From: Brevundimonas sp. NIBR11
GTDB lineage: Bacteria > Pseudomonadota > Alphaproteobacteria > Caulobacterales > Caulobacteraceae
Direction of reading: 5' to 3'
DNA length: 64,000 nt
NCBI RefSeq assembly: GCF_027912535.1
Contig: NZ_CP115465.1
Coordinates: 417,001 to 481,000 of the forward strand
The translations under genes and the position numbers were made by a program. Shown one piece after another: positions 1 to 8,486 of this stretch (its first letter is position 1; the number at the start of each line of letters is the position of its first letter). The notes under the pieces were generated by a model. The model worked only from the letters and a program-made list of their open reading frames with translations. It did not search any database and was not told the origin of the DNA.

Positions 1-1468
1 AATAGAGGTAGGATGAGATGGAGCCCCTGGTCCGGGCCAGATCGGTTGCCTCGATCACCGCCTCGCGAGGGTCCTTCTTCACCAGGAACAGGACCGGGCC
101 AAAGCGTTCCTCCGCATACAGATCCATCTGCTGGCCCTCGTCCACGGCGATGACCAGAGGCGTCATCGTGCGGGCGTCCGGGAACTGTGGATGGGCGTAG
201 GGGGCGGGGTCGCGGAGCGTCCGCACGCCGGGCCGGTCGGCGACGGCGGCTTGCGCCTCGGCCACGACCTTCAGCGACACCTCGCCCTGGATCGCGCCCA
301 TGATGCCCGAGGCCATGGCCGGGTCGTCGGCGATGGCGTCGATCTGGTCGACGATGGCGGCGGACAGGGGGGCGAACAAGTCGGGCGCGATGTAGATGAC
401 CTGAGGGCTGGTGCACATCTGGGCCGAGAACAGGCTGGACGAGCGGGCCACGGCGCGGCCGACCGCGTCGAGGTCGGCGACGCTCTCGACGACGACGGTG
501 TTCACGCCCGCCGTCTCGGTGAACAGCAGCTTGCCGGTCACCGTCCGCTCCAGATGGCCGCCGTAGCGGGGGCTGCCGGTGAAATCGACGATCTGGACGC
601 GCGGGTCGTCGACCAGATCCTGGGCGACCGGTTCGGCGAGCGTATCGACGGCCAGGCTCACGAGGTTCGGGTCGAAGCCGAACTCGGTCAGGACGGCGCG
701 GCTTGTCTGGACCACGAGGGCCATGGGCAGGACGGCGATGGGGTGCGGCTTGACCACGACCGGGTTGCCGGTCGCGAGCGAGGCGAACATCGCCGGATAG
801 GCGTTCCAGGTCGGGAAGGAGGCGCAGCAGATGACCAGACCGACCCCGCGCGGGACCAGCACATAGGTCTTCTCCAGCGCGACCGCTTCGCCGCCGAACT
901 GGCGATGATAGGTCGCCGACGGCGCCACGTCCCGCATGGCCTTGGCGGCGTAGGCGAGCGCCTCGACCCCGCGATCCAACGCGTTGGGGCCGGAGCCTGA
1001 GAAGGCCTGGGTATAGCTCTGACCCGCGACGTGCATGACGGCGTGGGCCATCTCGAAATTGCGGGCGTAGAGACGGGCGGCGATCTCCAGGCAGATCGCT
1101 ATGCGCAGTTCGAAATCCGCCTCGCGCCAGTCACCCATGGCCGCGACGGCCGCGCCGATCAGGGCGTCCGGATCGCTCTTCGGATAGCGGATGTTTAGCG
1201 GCTGTTGCGTGAAGGGCGAGACCTCCTCGCCGACCTCGCCGACGACGCCGGGCTGACCGAGGTCGAAGGTCGTGCCGAGCCGCGCCTCGAACGCCGCCTT
1301 GCCGGCGCCCGGCTTGTCGGGGCCGTGGATCTTGGTCGAGGGACTGTCGCTGTAAGGGCTCCAGCTCTTGCGCGTCTGCACCGCGTCGATGGCGGCCATC
1401 AGTGTCTCCGCGTGGCGCGCGAACAACGCGCGGCGGCGTTCGTCGAGCGTTGTCGCCGACCCGTCCAT
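1..1468 (-). CDS. paaN: PaaN-like aldehyde dehydrogenase (3' end outside window)
   Basis: N-terminal 489 codons of an aldehyde dehydrogenase that continues past the left edge. The translation has the layout I associate with the phenylacetate-degradation PaaN family: VPRGVGLVICCASFPTWNAY, then VVKPHPIAVLPMAL, then FTGSPRYGG and FTETAG, and the catalytic cysteine in SAQMCTSPQ near residue 352. Family role: NAD(P)-dependent oxidation of an aldehyde formed in aromatic breakdown. The ATG overlaps the stop of the upstream thiolase (TGATG), so the two are translationally coupled and form the distal part of a minus-strand operon. The exact aldehyde is unknown; a general aldehyde dehydrogenase role in this island is the alternative. 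Confidence 0.85.
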   Translation of the reverse strand, partial: MDGSATTLDERRRALFARHAETLMAAIDAVQTRKSWSPYSDSPSTKIHGPDKPGAGKAAFEARLGTTFDLGQPGVVGEVGEEVSPFTQQPLNIRYPKSDPDALIGAAVAAMGDWREADFELRIAICLEIAARLYARNFEMAHAVMHVAGQSYTQAFSGSGPNALDRGVEALAYAAKAMRDVAPSATYHRQFGGEAVALEKTYVLVPRGVGLVICCASFPTWNAYPAMFASLATGNPVVVKPHPIAVLPMALVVQTSRAVLTEFGFDPNLVSLAVDTLAEPVAQDLVDDPRVQIVDFTGSPRYGGHLERTVTGKLLFTETAGVNTVVVESVADLDAVGRAVARSSSLFSAQMCTSPQVIYIAPDLFAPLSAAIVDQIDAIADDPAMASGIMGAIQGEVSLKVVAEAQAAVADRPGVRTLRDPAPYAHPQFPDARTMTPLVIAVDEGQQMDLYAEERFGPVLFLVKKDPREAVIEATDLARTRGSISSYLY

Positions 1469-2616
1469 CAGCCCAAACGCTCCACGATCATGGCCGAACC
1501 GACACCCTGCGCGCCGTGCGCCACGACGAGACCGTAGCGGCCTTCGCAGGCGTCCAGCGCATCGAGCAGGGACGACAGCAGGATGGCGCCCGTCGCCCCC
1601 ATCGGATGACCCTTGGCCATGTGGCCGCCGCCGACATTGACCTTGTCGGGGTCGACGTTCCGCTCACGCATGAATTTGACGATGGTGACGGCGAAGGCCT
1701 CCATGAACTCGATCCGGTCCATGTCGTCCAGGGTCAGGTTCGCCTTCGTCAGCGCCCGGTCCATGGCGGTGAAGCCAGCCGTCAGCGACGCCGCCGGATC
1801 GCCCCCGGCCTCGGCATAGGCGACGATCTTCGCCCGCGCGCCAGTCGCTTCTCCCGTGACGATGGCGAGGCCGGCGCCGTCGCACATGGGCGGGGCGTGC
1901 GCGACGGTGTGCCGATGGTCGATGACCCGGCCTTCCAGCGCCGCGGCGTACTGTTGGCCCAAGGCTCCGAAGGCGGCCGGCATGGCGGCCAGGCTCTCGG
2001 CGGTGGTCGAGGCGCGGGCCGGCTCTTCCTTGTCGAGACCGTTCATGGCGATGCGCGACTTCACCAGCGGCGTGCCCTCGGCCGCCGCCGTCTTCTGCTG
2101 GGAAATCAGGGCGGCGGCGTCCATCTCCTCGCGCGACACCCCGATGTCCTCGGCCAGACGGTCGGCGGCGACGACGACGGGGATGTACCGGGTGCGCGGC
2201 GGGAAGCTGGCGTCCTCGTAGTAGTCGGCCTTGTCGCCCATGAAAGGGACCCGCGACATCATCTCGACGCCGCCGGCCAGAACTGTCTTCGCCCCGCCCG
2301 CCTCGACCATCTGGGCCGCCTGCCCGATCGCGGTCAGGCCCGAGACGCAGTAGTTGTTGAGCGAGAAGGCATAGGCGTCGTCGGGCAGTCCGGCGTGCAT
2401 CTTGGACACCAGGGCGACGTTGGCGCCTTGCGCCCCCACCTGTCCGACGGCGCCCAGGATCAGGGCGTCGACCTTCCGCGCGGCGCCGCCGTTGCGGTCG
2501 TCCAGGGCGTCGATCAGGCCGCCGACAAGCTCATGCGGCTTCAGCGAGGCCAGGCCGCCGTCGGGGCGGGCCTTGGCGCGCGGCGTGCGGACGGCGTCGA
2601 GGATGTAGGCGGTCAT
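1468..2616 (-). CDS. thiolase-family acyl-CoA acetyltransferase
   Basis: A 382-residue thiolase. The nucleophilic cysteine is C90 in NNYCVSGL and the catalytic histidine is H337 in GHPMGATGA. The C-terminal segment that normally carries the second catalytic cysteine (CxGGGxG) reads VVAHGAQGVG around residues 364-373, so that cysteine appears absent. Thiolases cleave or form 3-ketoacyl-CoA; here a chain-shortening role on a CoA thioester is likely. A strong GGGGGAGA ribosome site lies just before the ATG. The gene lies 24 bp after the oxygenase gene and is coupled to the PaaN-like gene. Missing the second cysteine could mean a divergent subfamily or altered chemistry. Confidence 0.85.
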   Translation of the reverse strand: MTAYILDAVRTPRAKARPDGGLASLKPHELVGGLIDALDDRNGGAARKVDALILGAVGQVGAQGANVALVSKMHAGLPDDAYAFSLNNYCVSGLTAIGQAAQMVEAGGAKTVLAGGVEMMSRVPFMGDKADYYEDASFPPRTRYIPVVVAADRLAEDIGVSREEMDAAALISQQKTAAAEGTPLVKSRIAMNGLDKEEPARASTTAESLAAMPAAFGALGQQYAAALEGRVIDHRHTVAHAPPMCDGAGLAIVTGEATGARAKIVAYAEAGGDPAASLTAGFTAMDRALTKANLTLDDMDRIEFMEAFAVTIVKFMRERNVDPDKVNVGGGHMAKGHPMGATGAILLSSLLDALDACEGRYGLVVAHGAQGVGSAMIVERLG

Positions 2617-2640
2617 GTCGGTCTCCCCCGAAGCGTTCGA

Positions 2641-4107
2641 TCAGGCCGCGATCTGGTCGCCGGGCGCCCAGGTGCCGTGGAAGCCGGCGGGCACGCGGGC
2701 GGGCAGGGGGATGCGGGCGATCGGTCCCTTGTCGAAGTCCTGGGCGTTCAGGACCTGGACCTCCGACGTCCCGTCCGGCGCCGTGGCGAAGACGATGACA
2801 TAGCCGTCGTCCTCGGACGTCGCGCCAATGCGGGGGGCGAAGGCGGGCTCCGAGCCGCCGACGCCGTCGGCGAATTTGTACTCCTGAGCCTGACCCGTGC
2901 CGAGGTCGTATTTCAGCAGGCCGTCGAACCGCTGCAGTTCCTCCGGCGCTATCGAGACGTGGTAGGACCACTTCGATTTGGCGCCCGTGTAGTCGAGGTT
3001 GATGACCGGGAACTCGCCGATGCGGTCGTCGAGCTGGCGCTTCCTCACCTCGCCGGTGACCATGTTCATCCGCCATTCGACCGGCACGGCGTTCAGCGCC
3101 AGCACGTTCACCATCGAGGCATAGGGGCCGTATTCCGGGTTCGGAGGAAAGCCGTTCGGCGTCATCATACAGGCGGTCATGACCACCTCGTCGCCGTCCT
3201 CCCAGGCATTGGCGACGTGGTAGATGTAGCATGTCTCGGTCTCGAACCATCTGATCTGGTCGCCCGTGCCGTATTTCGGCGCGACGCCGAAGCGGGCCGG
3301 CTGATCGGCGACCTTGATCTGCCACATGTGATTGCGCAGCCCGCCCTCGGTGAAGACTACCGGCAGGTCGTGCAGGATGACGTAGTTTTCGGTCAGCCCC
3401 ATGTCGTGCGGCAGGCGCGGTCCGGGAAGGTCGACGCGCTGGAAGTTGGTCAGGACGTTGTTCCGATCGACGACGCCATAGGTCATCCACGGCTCGGTCA
3501 GGGAATAGTCGAAGAAGCAGAACTCGCCCGTGCGCGGATCGACCTTGCCGTGGGCCGAGACGTGGCGGGGCAGGGCGCCGCCGAAGGTCTCGTTGCCGAG
3601 GGTTTCGAGCGTGCGCGCACCGACGCGCACCGGTTTGCCGGAGATGTACCACAGGGCCATCAGCGAGCCGTTGTGGAAGACCAGATCGGTGTTGGCCGTG
3701 TCCTTGTAGACCAGCTCGCCGCGCTTCGAATCCGGACGCGATTTCGAGGAGGGCCGCAGCACCCCGCCCGCGCCGATGTCGAGGCCGGCCTTCTCGGCGC
3801 GATAGTCGTCGGTCCCGACGTAGCGGTTGCGGTACTCTACCTTGCCGTTCTCGAAAAAGACGGCGTGGATCATGCCGTCGCCGTCGAACCAGTGGTGCAT
3901 CCCCTCGGGCGCCTCATGCGGGTTCGGGCCGTTGCGGACGAAGCTGCCGTGCAGGTCCTTGGGAATTTCTCCGATGACGGGCAGTTCCAGCGCCGTCGTC
4001 TCGACGGCCACGGGTTCGTACAGACCCTGAACATAGGGGTTCAGGGTGTTGAGGCCGGTCAGTTCGCCGGTCGAGATCCTGCGGGCTACGGCGGCGTCGT
4101 CGGCCAT
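2641..4107 (-). CDS. carotenoid/lignostilbene-type cleavage oxygenase
   Basis: A 488-residue protein of the carotenoid cleavage oxygenase (RPE65/lignostilbene dioxygenase) family, non-haem Fe(II) enzymes that split a C=C bond with O2 to give two carbonyls. The four expected iron-ligand histidines can be placed at H186 (SAHGKVD), H234 (PHDMGL), H297 (IYHVANAW) and H477 (FHGTWAP). The N-terminal GSFVRNGPNP block is typical. Length is normal for the family and no signal peptide is seen. It precedes thiolase and aldehyde dehydrogenase genes, so the cleavage products are probably oxidised and taken into CoA metabolism. Substrate could be a stilbenoid, phenylpropanoid or apocarotenoid; sequence alone does not decide. 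Confidence 0.88.
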   Translation of the reverse strand: MADDAAVARRISTGELTGLNTLNPYVQGLYEPVAVETTALELPVIGEIPKDLHGSFVRNGPNPHEAPEGMHHWFDGDGMIHAVFFENGKVEYRNRYVGTDDYRAEKAGLDIGAGGVLRPSSKSRPDSKRGELVYKDTANTDLVFHNGSLMALWYISGKPVRVGARTLETLGNETFGGALPRHVSAHGKVDPRTGEFCFFDYSLTEPWMTYGVVDRNNVLTNFQRVDLPGPRLPHDMGLTENYVILHDLPVVFTEGGLRNHMWQIKVADQPARFGVAPKYGTGDQIRWFETETCYIYHVANAWEDGDEVVMTACMMTPNGFPPNPEYGPYASMVNVLALNAVPVEWRMNMVTGEVRKRQLDDRIGEFPVINLDYTGAKSKWSYHVSIAPEELQRFDGLLKYDLGTGQAQEYKFADGVGGSEPAFAPRIGATSEDDGYVIVFATAPDGTSEVQVLNAQDFDKGPIARIPLPARVPAGFHGTWAPGDQIAA

Positions 4108-4156
4108 GGCTCAAGCTCCATCCATCCAGAAACACAAGTTACGCGGCGTGGTTTCT

Positions 4157-4166
4157 TAACGCAAGT
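4157..4166 (-). promoter_or_regulatory. candidate operator copy 1 (ACTTGCGTTA)
   Basis: A copy of the motif ACTTGC(G/A)(T/A)(A/T)A, about 50 bp upstream of the oxygenase start. It shares its first eight bases with the copy at 5094. A role as binding site for the HxlR-type regulator encoded nearby is inference. Confidence 0.4.
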
Positions 4167-4172
4167 CAGGTC

Positions 4173-5075
4173 TCACGCCTTGGGAGGAGAAGCGGCCAGG
4201 AACTCTTCGAACGCGGTGTTGCCGTCATAGGGTCGGGTCCAGTTTTCGGCCGACATCAGGGTCTCTCGGACCGCGTCGAACGCTGCCAGCGGGATGTCCG
4301 TGTCGCGCCCGAAGTCGAGGCCGGGTCCTTCGACGCGGTAGGCGGGGCGGACCTTTCCGGCCCCGGCCACGATGGTCTCTCCGTTCAGCAGACAGCTCTC
4401 GCTGACAAGCCAGCTGACCACCGGGGCCACGAGTTCGGCGGGCATGGCGGCGGCCGTGGCGTCGTCCACGTATTTCTCCGTCATTCCGGTCAGGGCGTAC
4501 GGGGCGACGGCGTTGGCGTGGACCCCTTTCGAGACGCCCTCCAGGGCGATGACCCGCATCAGGCCGATCACCGCCGCCTTGGACGCCGAATAGGCCGCCA
4601 TCCCGTGGACGCCGTGCAGACCGGCCGCCGAGGTCGTCATGACGATCCGTCCCGACCCCTGTTCGCGCATGTGCCGATAGAGGGGCAAGGTCGCCGTCAG
4701 CGTCCCGAAGAAGTTAATGTCGAACACGCCGCGCACCTGTTCGACGCTCTGTTTGTGCAGGCTCATCGCCTCGGGCACGCCGGCGTTGTTGATCAGGCCG
4801 TCGATGCGGCCGAACGCCTCCAGCGACGCCGCCAGCAGCCGGTCGCCGGCCCCCTCCTGTTCGACGGCGAGGGCGCAGGCCACGGCCTTTCCGCCAGCGT
4901 CGCGAATCCGCTGCGCCACCGCATCGGCCGAGGCCGGCTGACCCTCGGCCTTCGGCCGGGTGTTCACCACCACGCTCGCGCCCCGCGTCGCCAGATCGAG
5001 CGCATAGGCCAGGCCCAGGCCACGCCCCGCCCCCGTGACGACGACAACACGGTTTTCCAACGATCGGTCGGCCAT
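4173..5075 (-). CDS. short-chain dehydrogenase/reductase
   Basis: A 300-residue classical SDR. The cofactor motif TGAGRGLG lies at residues 14-21, NNAG at 96-99, and the catalytic Ser149, Tyr162 and Lys166 (YSASK) are all present. The C-terminus (residues about 240-300) is longer than in minimal SDRs and recalls the hydroxyacyl-CoA dehydrogenase domain of peroxisomal multifunctional proteins, which would suit beta-oxidation-like processing next to the thiolase; this is inference. The ATG at 5075 follows a GGAGGAAG ribosome site, so the much longer open frame upstream is not coding. First gene of the minus-strand group, divergent from the TonB receptor. Confidence 0.85.
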   Translation of the reverse strand: MADRSLENRVVVVTGAGRGLGLAYALDLATRGASVVVNTRPKAEGQPASADAVAQRIRDAGGKAVACALAVEQEGAGDRLLAASLEAFGRIDGLINNAGVPEAMSLHKQSVEQVRGVFDINFFGTLTATLPLYRHMREQGSGRIVMTTSAAGLHGVHGMAAYSASKAAVIGLMRVIALEGVSKGVHANAVAPYALTGMTEKYVDDATAAAMPAELVAPVVSWLVSESCLLNGETIVAGAGKVRPAYRVEGPGLDFGRDTDIPLAAFDAVRETLMSAENWTRPYDGNTAFEEFLAASPPKA

Positions 5076-5093
5076 CGACTTCCTCCACGCTAC

Positions 5094-5117
5094 ACTTGCG
5101 TAAAAGGACTTGCAAAT
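5094..5117 (+). promoter_or_regulatory. candidate operator copies 2 and 3 (tandem ACTTGC motif)
   Basis: Two direct copies, ACTTGCGTAA (5094-5103) and ACTTGCAAAT (5108-5117), 14 bp start to start, in the divergent intergenic region between the SDR and TonB receptor genes. They are well placed to control both directions. The second copy is identical to the copy upstream of the acyl-CoA ligase gene at 8450-8459. Confidence 0.45.
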
Positions 5118-5192
5118 ATGGTCTGTTGGCGCAAGCCTCTCCGGCAGAGCTTCCGGCAAACAGGAGGCCAACCCAGGGAAGGGGACTGCATC

Positions 5193-7394
5193 ATGAAGAC
5201 CATCATCGGGAAGACCGCGTCCGCCGCCGTGCTGATCCTGGCCGCCGGTCTCGCATCGCCCAGCTTCGCCCAGTCGGCGTCTCAGGACGACGCCGCCTCG
5301 CTGGACGACGTCATCGTCACCGCCCAGCGCCGCGAGCAGTCGCTGCAGGATGTGCCGATCGCCATCACCGCCTTCAACGCCGAGACGCTGGAGCGGACGG
5401 CGGCGACGGGCATTCAGGACGTGGCGGCCAAGGCGCCGGGCGTGACCCTGACCCAATTCAACATCGGCGAGCCGCAGCTCTATATCCGCGGTGTCGGCAC
5501 CACGTCCGACTCGGCCGCCAGCGACCCGTCTATCGGCGTGTCGATCGACGAGGTTTCCATCGGTCGTGCGGGCGGCAGTTCTCTGGCCTTCCTCGACATC
5601 GAGCGCGTGGAGGTTCTCCGCGGACCTCAAGGCACCCTGTATGGCCGCAACGCCTCGGGCGGCGCGCTGAACATCTATACGAACAAGCCGAAGTTCGAAG
5701 ACACGACCATGGCGCTGCTGCGCTACGGCAGCTTCAACGAATGGGGCGGCGAGGCGGTGATCAACCGCATGATGGGCGAGACCTCGGCTGCCCGTCTGGC
5801 CGTGCGCGTCAACTCCAACGACGGTTATGCCGAGAACGTGCCTTCGGGCCGCGGACTTGAGGGCGGCCGCCAGTATGGCGCTCGTCTGTCGCTGTCGAGC
5901 CAGAACGGCGCCTGGAGCCTGCTGGGCCAGGTCGACGTCTCGCGCGACCGCATGGACGGCCACGCCCGTATCCCCGTGACCGCCGCCGGCACCGCGCCAG
6001 CCTTCGTCACCCTGATCAACAGCCTGCGCACCGGGCTGGACGTGCGCCAGAGCTATTCTTCGCCGGACAACTATCAGGACCGCGACAACTGGGGCGCGCT
6101 GGTGCGGGTCGGCTATGAAGCCGAGGCCTTCGACGTCGTGTCGCTGACCTCTTATCGCGACAACGAGTACGGCTGGCGCGACAACCTGGGCGGCCTGCCC
6201 TTCCCGAACTTCCCGCTGATGGTCGACGACCGCGCGACCGAGGACGCCAGCCAGTTCAGCCAGGAATTCCGCCTGGTCTCGAAACCGGACTCGCCCGTCA
6301 GCTGGGTCGCCGGCCTCTACTACTTCAGCGAGGACGTGGACCGGTCGGAACGCTTCATCGTCCAGGCGGCCCTGCCGATCGCACCCCCGTCGTTCGGCGG
6401 CGACACCACCTTCAACCAGACCGCCCAGAACACCAGCTACGCCGCCTTCGGCCAAGCGACGATTCCGTTCGCCAGCATCTGGGAACTGACGCTCGGCGCT
6501 CGCTGGACGCACGACGAACGCGACATCCATCAGGTCGCCCTGGACAACGAGAACGGCGCCAATCCGCCCGTCGGCATTCCGCTGGGACCGACGGGCCAAC
6601 CCTACAATGTCCGCGCCAACGCCGAGTTCGAGGAGCCGACCTGGAAGATCGCCCTGGCGGTCGAGCCGTTCGACAACGTGCGCCTCTATGCCTCCTACGA
6701 CCGCGGCTACAAGGCGGGCTCCTTCGCCTCGGGCGCTCAAACCGCCGCGCAGGCGGGGACGCCGCTCCGTTCGGAACTGCTCGACAACTACGAGCTGGGC
6801 CTGAAGTCGACGATCATGGACGGCCGGCTGCGCTTCAACGCCGCCGCCTTCAAGCTCGAGTACGACGACCTGCAGGTCTATGAGCTGCTGGGCCTGAACC
6901 TGGTCACGTCCAACGCCCAGGCCGAGGTCAACGGCTATGAGATCGAGAGCGCCTTCGCCGTCTCGAACACCATCACCATCGGCGGCTCCTATACGTCGCT
7001 GGACGCCAAATACACGTCGAACGCCGTCTCGGGCGCGTCGGTCCTGCCCTACAACGGCCTGACCCTGCCGCGTTCGCCGGACAGCCAGTACACCCTCTAC
7101 GCCGACGGCGAGTGGGACATGTGGGGCGGCGCCCTGGCGGCCCGCGTCGACTATCAGTGGACGGACGACATCTTCTTCGACCCGTCGAACAACCCGGAGG
7201 TCCGCTCGCCGGCGCACAGCCTGGTCAGCGCCTACGCCTCGTGGGAAGCCGCCAACGGGGTGAAGATCGCCGTCTACGGCAAGAACCTGGGCGACACCGA
7301 ATACCAGCAACACATCATCAAGAACGTGGGCGTGGGCTTCAGCGTCTTCGGCCCGCCGCGCAGCTACGGCATCGCCGTCAGCCGCAGCTTCTGA
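5193..7394 (+). CDS. TonB-dependent outer-membrane receptor
   Basis: A 733-residue TonB-dependent receptor. Residues 1-26 form a Sec signal peptide ending near SFAQ. The TonB-box-like DDVIVTAQRREQ follows, then the plug domain (VPIAITAF, RGVGT, VLRGPQGTLYGRNASGGA) and a beta-barrel ending in the aromatic C-terminal SRSF. The start at 5193 is set by a GGGAAGGGG ribosome site and the signal peptide; the open frame further upstream is antisense to the SDR gene. Subfamily features resemble the large Caulobacterales/Sphingomonadales group that imports hydrophobic or aromatic carbon sources. It is likely the uptake system for the substrate of this island and is convergent with the HxlR regulator gene. 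Confidence 0.93.
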   Translation: MKTIIGKTASAAVLILAAGLASPSFAQSASQDDAASLDDVIVTAQRREQSLQDVPIAITAFNAETLERTAATGIQDVAAKAPGVTLTQFNIGEPQLYIRGVGTTSDSAASDPSIGVSIDEVSIGRAGGSSLAFLDIERVEVLRGPQGTLYGRNASGGALNIYTNKPKFEDTTMALLRYGSFNEWGGEAVINRMMGETSAARLAVRVNSNDGYAENVPSGRGLEGGRQYGARLSLSSQNGAWSLLGQVDVSRDRMDGHARIPVTAAGTAPAFVTLINSLRTGLDVRQSYSSPDNYQDRDNWGALVRVGYEAEAFDVVSLTSYRDNEYGWRDNLGGLPFPNFPLMVDDRATEDASQFSQEFRLVSKPDSPVSWVAGLYYFSEDVDRSERFIVQAALPIAPPSFGGDTTFNQTAQNTSYAAFGQATIPFASIWELTLGARWTHDERDIHQVALDNENGANPPVGIPLGPTGQPYNVRANAEFEEPTWKIALAVEPFDNVRLYASYDRGYKAGSFASGAQTAAQAGTPLRSELLDNYELGLKSTIMDGRLRFNAAAFKLEYDDLQVYELLGLNLVTSNAQAEVNGYEIESAFAVSNTITIGGSYTSLDAKYTSNAVSGASVLPYNGLTLPRSPDSQYTLYADGEWDMWGGALAARVDYQWTDDIFFDPSNNPEVRSPAHSLVSAYASWEAANGVKIAVYGKNLGDTEYQQHIIKNVGVGFSVFGPPRSYGIAVSRSF

Positions 7395-7399
7395 TCGGA

Positions 7400-8356
7400 T
7401 CAGGCGGCGCTGGTTTCGACCGGCGTCGCCGCCTCCACCTCCCAGCGGATCGCGCGCGGATCGATCTTCTTGCCCGTCGCCAGATCGCAGACCACCGCCG
7501 AGATCGGCTCATTGGTGTCGGTCTCGACCAGCCGCAGCGGCGACCCGTCCGGGCACAGCCAGCGTTCCGACCACCCGTGCATGGCCATGATCATCGGATA
7601 GAGGTCGCGGCCGGCCTCGGTCAGCCGGTATTCGAACCGTGGCGGCGCCTTCTGGTAGAGGCGCTTCTCCAGAACTCCCTGCAGCACCATCGTCTTCAGC
7701 CGATCGGCCAGGATGTTGGTCGCCACGCCCAGCGCCTCATGGATCTCGTCGAAGCGGCGCAGGCGGAAGAAGGCGGCCGCCAGGACGGCCCAGCTCCAGT
7801 AGTCGCCCATGATGTCGGTCGAGCGGTCGATGATGGCGCGGTCGGTCTCGATCGGCTGGGTCCGGCGCCGGCGCGAGGTCGGGGGCGCGATGGGGGTCAG
7901 ACCCTCGCCCGCCTCCCAGCGCACATGGTGCATCTCGATCGGCCGTCCGCCCTCGTGGTCGAAGACGGCGGGCTCGATCTTCGCGCCCGTCTCCCGGTCG
8001 TAGAAGGCCATGGCGTAGCGTTCCTGGAGCGGCGAGCGCGCCCATTTCCGCTCCCACTGGCCCTGCATGACCGCAACCCCGAACATGTCGAGCCCCATCT
8101 CGGTCAGCCGGTATTCCAGCCGCGTCGCCGACCCCTTCGCCTCGCGCTGTTCCAGCAGCCCCGCCGCCGTCAGCCGGTTCAGCCGGTCGGTCAGGACGCT
8201 GCGGGGCATGCCCAGTCGGTCGCGCCACTGCGAGAACCGGCGTGCGCCATAAAAGGCCTCGCGCAGGATCAACTGGGTCCAGGCGTCGCCGGTCACGGCG
8301 AAGGCGCGGGCCACAGGATTGCCCATGATCAGGTCGCGGGTGGAGGGAAGCGTCAC
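7400..8356 (-). CDS. tandem HxlR-type winged-helix transcriptional regulator
   Basis: About 318 residues with two HxlR-type winged-helix domains in one chain. The first starts at NPVARAFAVTGDAWTQLILR and the second at DRSTDIMGDYWSWAVLAAAF; each continues with a recognition-helix segment of the L.DRL..L...G.L type. HxlR proteins usually carry one domain and dimerise, so the fusion is notable. A GTG at 8356 is chosen because the PSTRDL segment precedes the domain as in relatives; ATG 8326 is an alternative and neither has a strong ribosome site. It is divergent from the ligase gene and is the best candidate regulator of the island. Confidence 0.8.
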   Translation of the reverse strand: MTLPSTRDLIMGNPVARAFAVTGDAWTQLILREAFYGARRFSQWRDRLGMPRSVLTDRLNRLTAAGLLEQREAKGSATRLEYRLTEMGLDMFGVAVMQGQWERKWARSPLQERYAMAFYDRETGAKIEPAVFDHEGGRPIEMHHVRWEAGEGLTPIAPPTSRRRRTQPIETDRAIIDRSTDIMGDYWSWAVLAAAFFRLRRFDEIHEALGVATNILADRLKTMVLQGVLEKRLYQKAPPRFEYRLTEAGRDLYPMIMAMHGWSERWLCPDGSPLRLVETDTNEPISAVVCDLATGKKIDPRAIRWEVEAATPVETSAA

Positions 8357-8449
8357 GCGGAATCGTCTTTGTGCTGGCCCCGATCTGCGCCGGGTCGAGT
8401 CGATCCTAACACCAGAAATCGCCCGGCGTCCCGCAGGCGATAAATCTCG

Positions 8450-8459
8450 ATTTGCAAGT
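8450..8459 (-). promoter_or_regulatory. candidate operator copy 4 (ACTTGCAAAT)
   Basis: The same 10-mer as at 5108-5117, on the minus strand, 28 bp upstream of the ligase start and inside the region divergent from the HxlR-type regulator gene. Confidence 0.4.
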
Positions 8460-8486
8460 GACTGTGGCGGGTCTAGGGTCGCGGTC

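Noticed and set aside
1402..4230. 942-codon plus-strand open frame
   Set aside because: Antisense shadow of thiolase and oxygenase genes; GC-rich DNA gives long spurious frames, and the minus-strand products have full catalytic motifs.
5076..7313. N-terminal extension of the SDR frame (minus strand)
   Set aside because: Lies antisense to the TonB receptor; the SDR has its own ATG and ribosome site at 5075.
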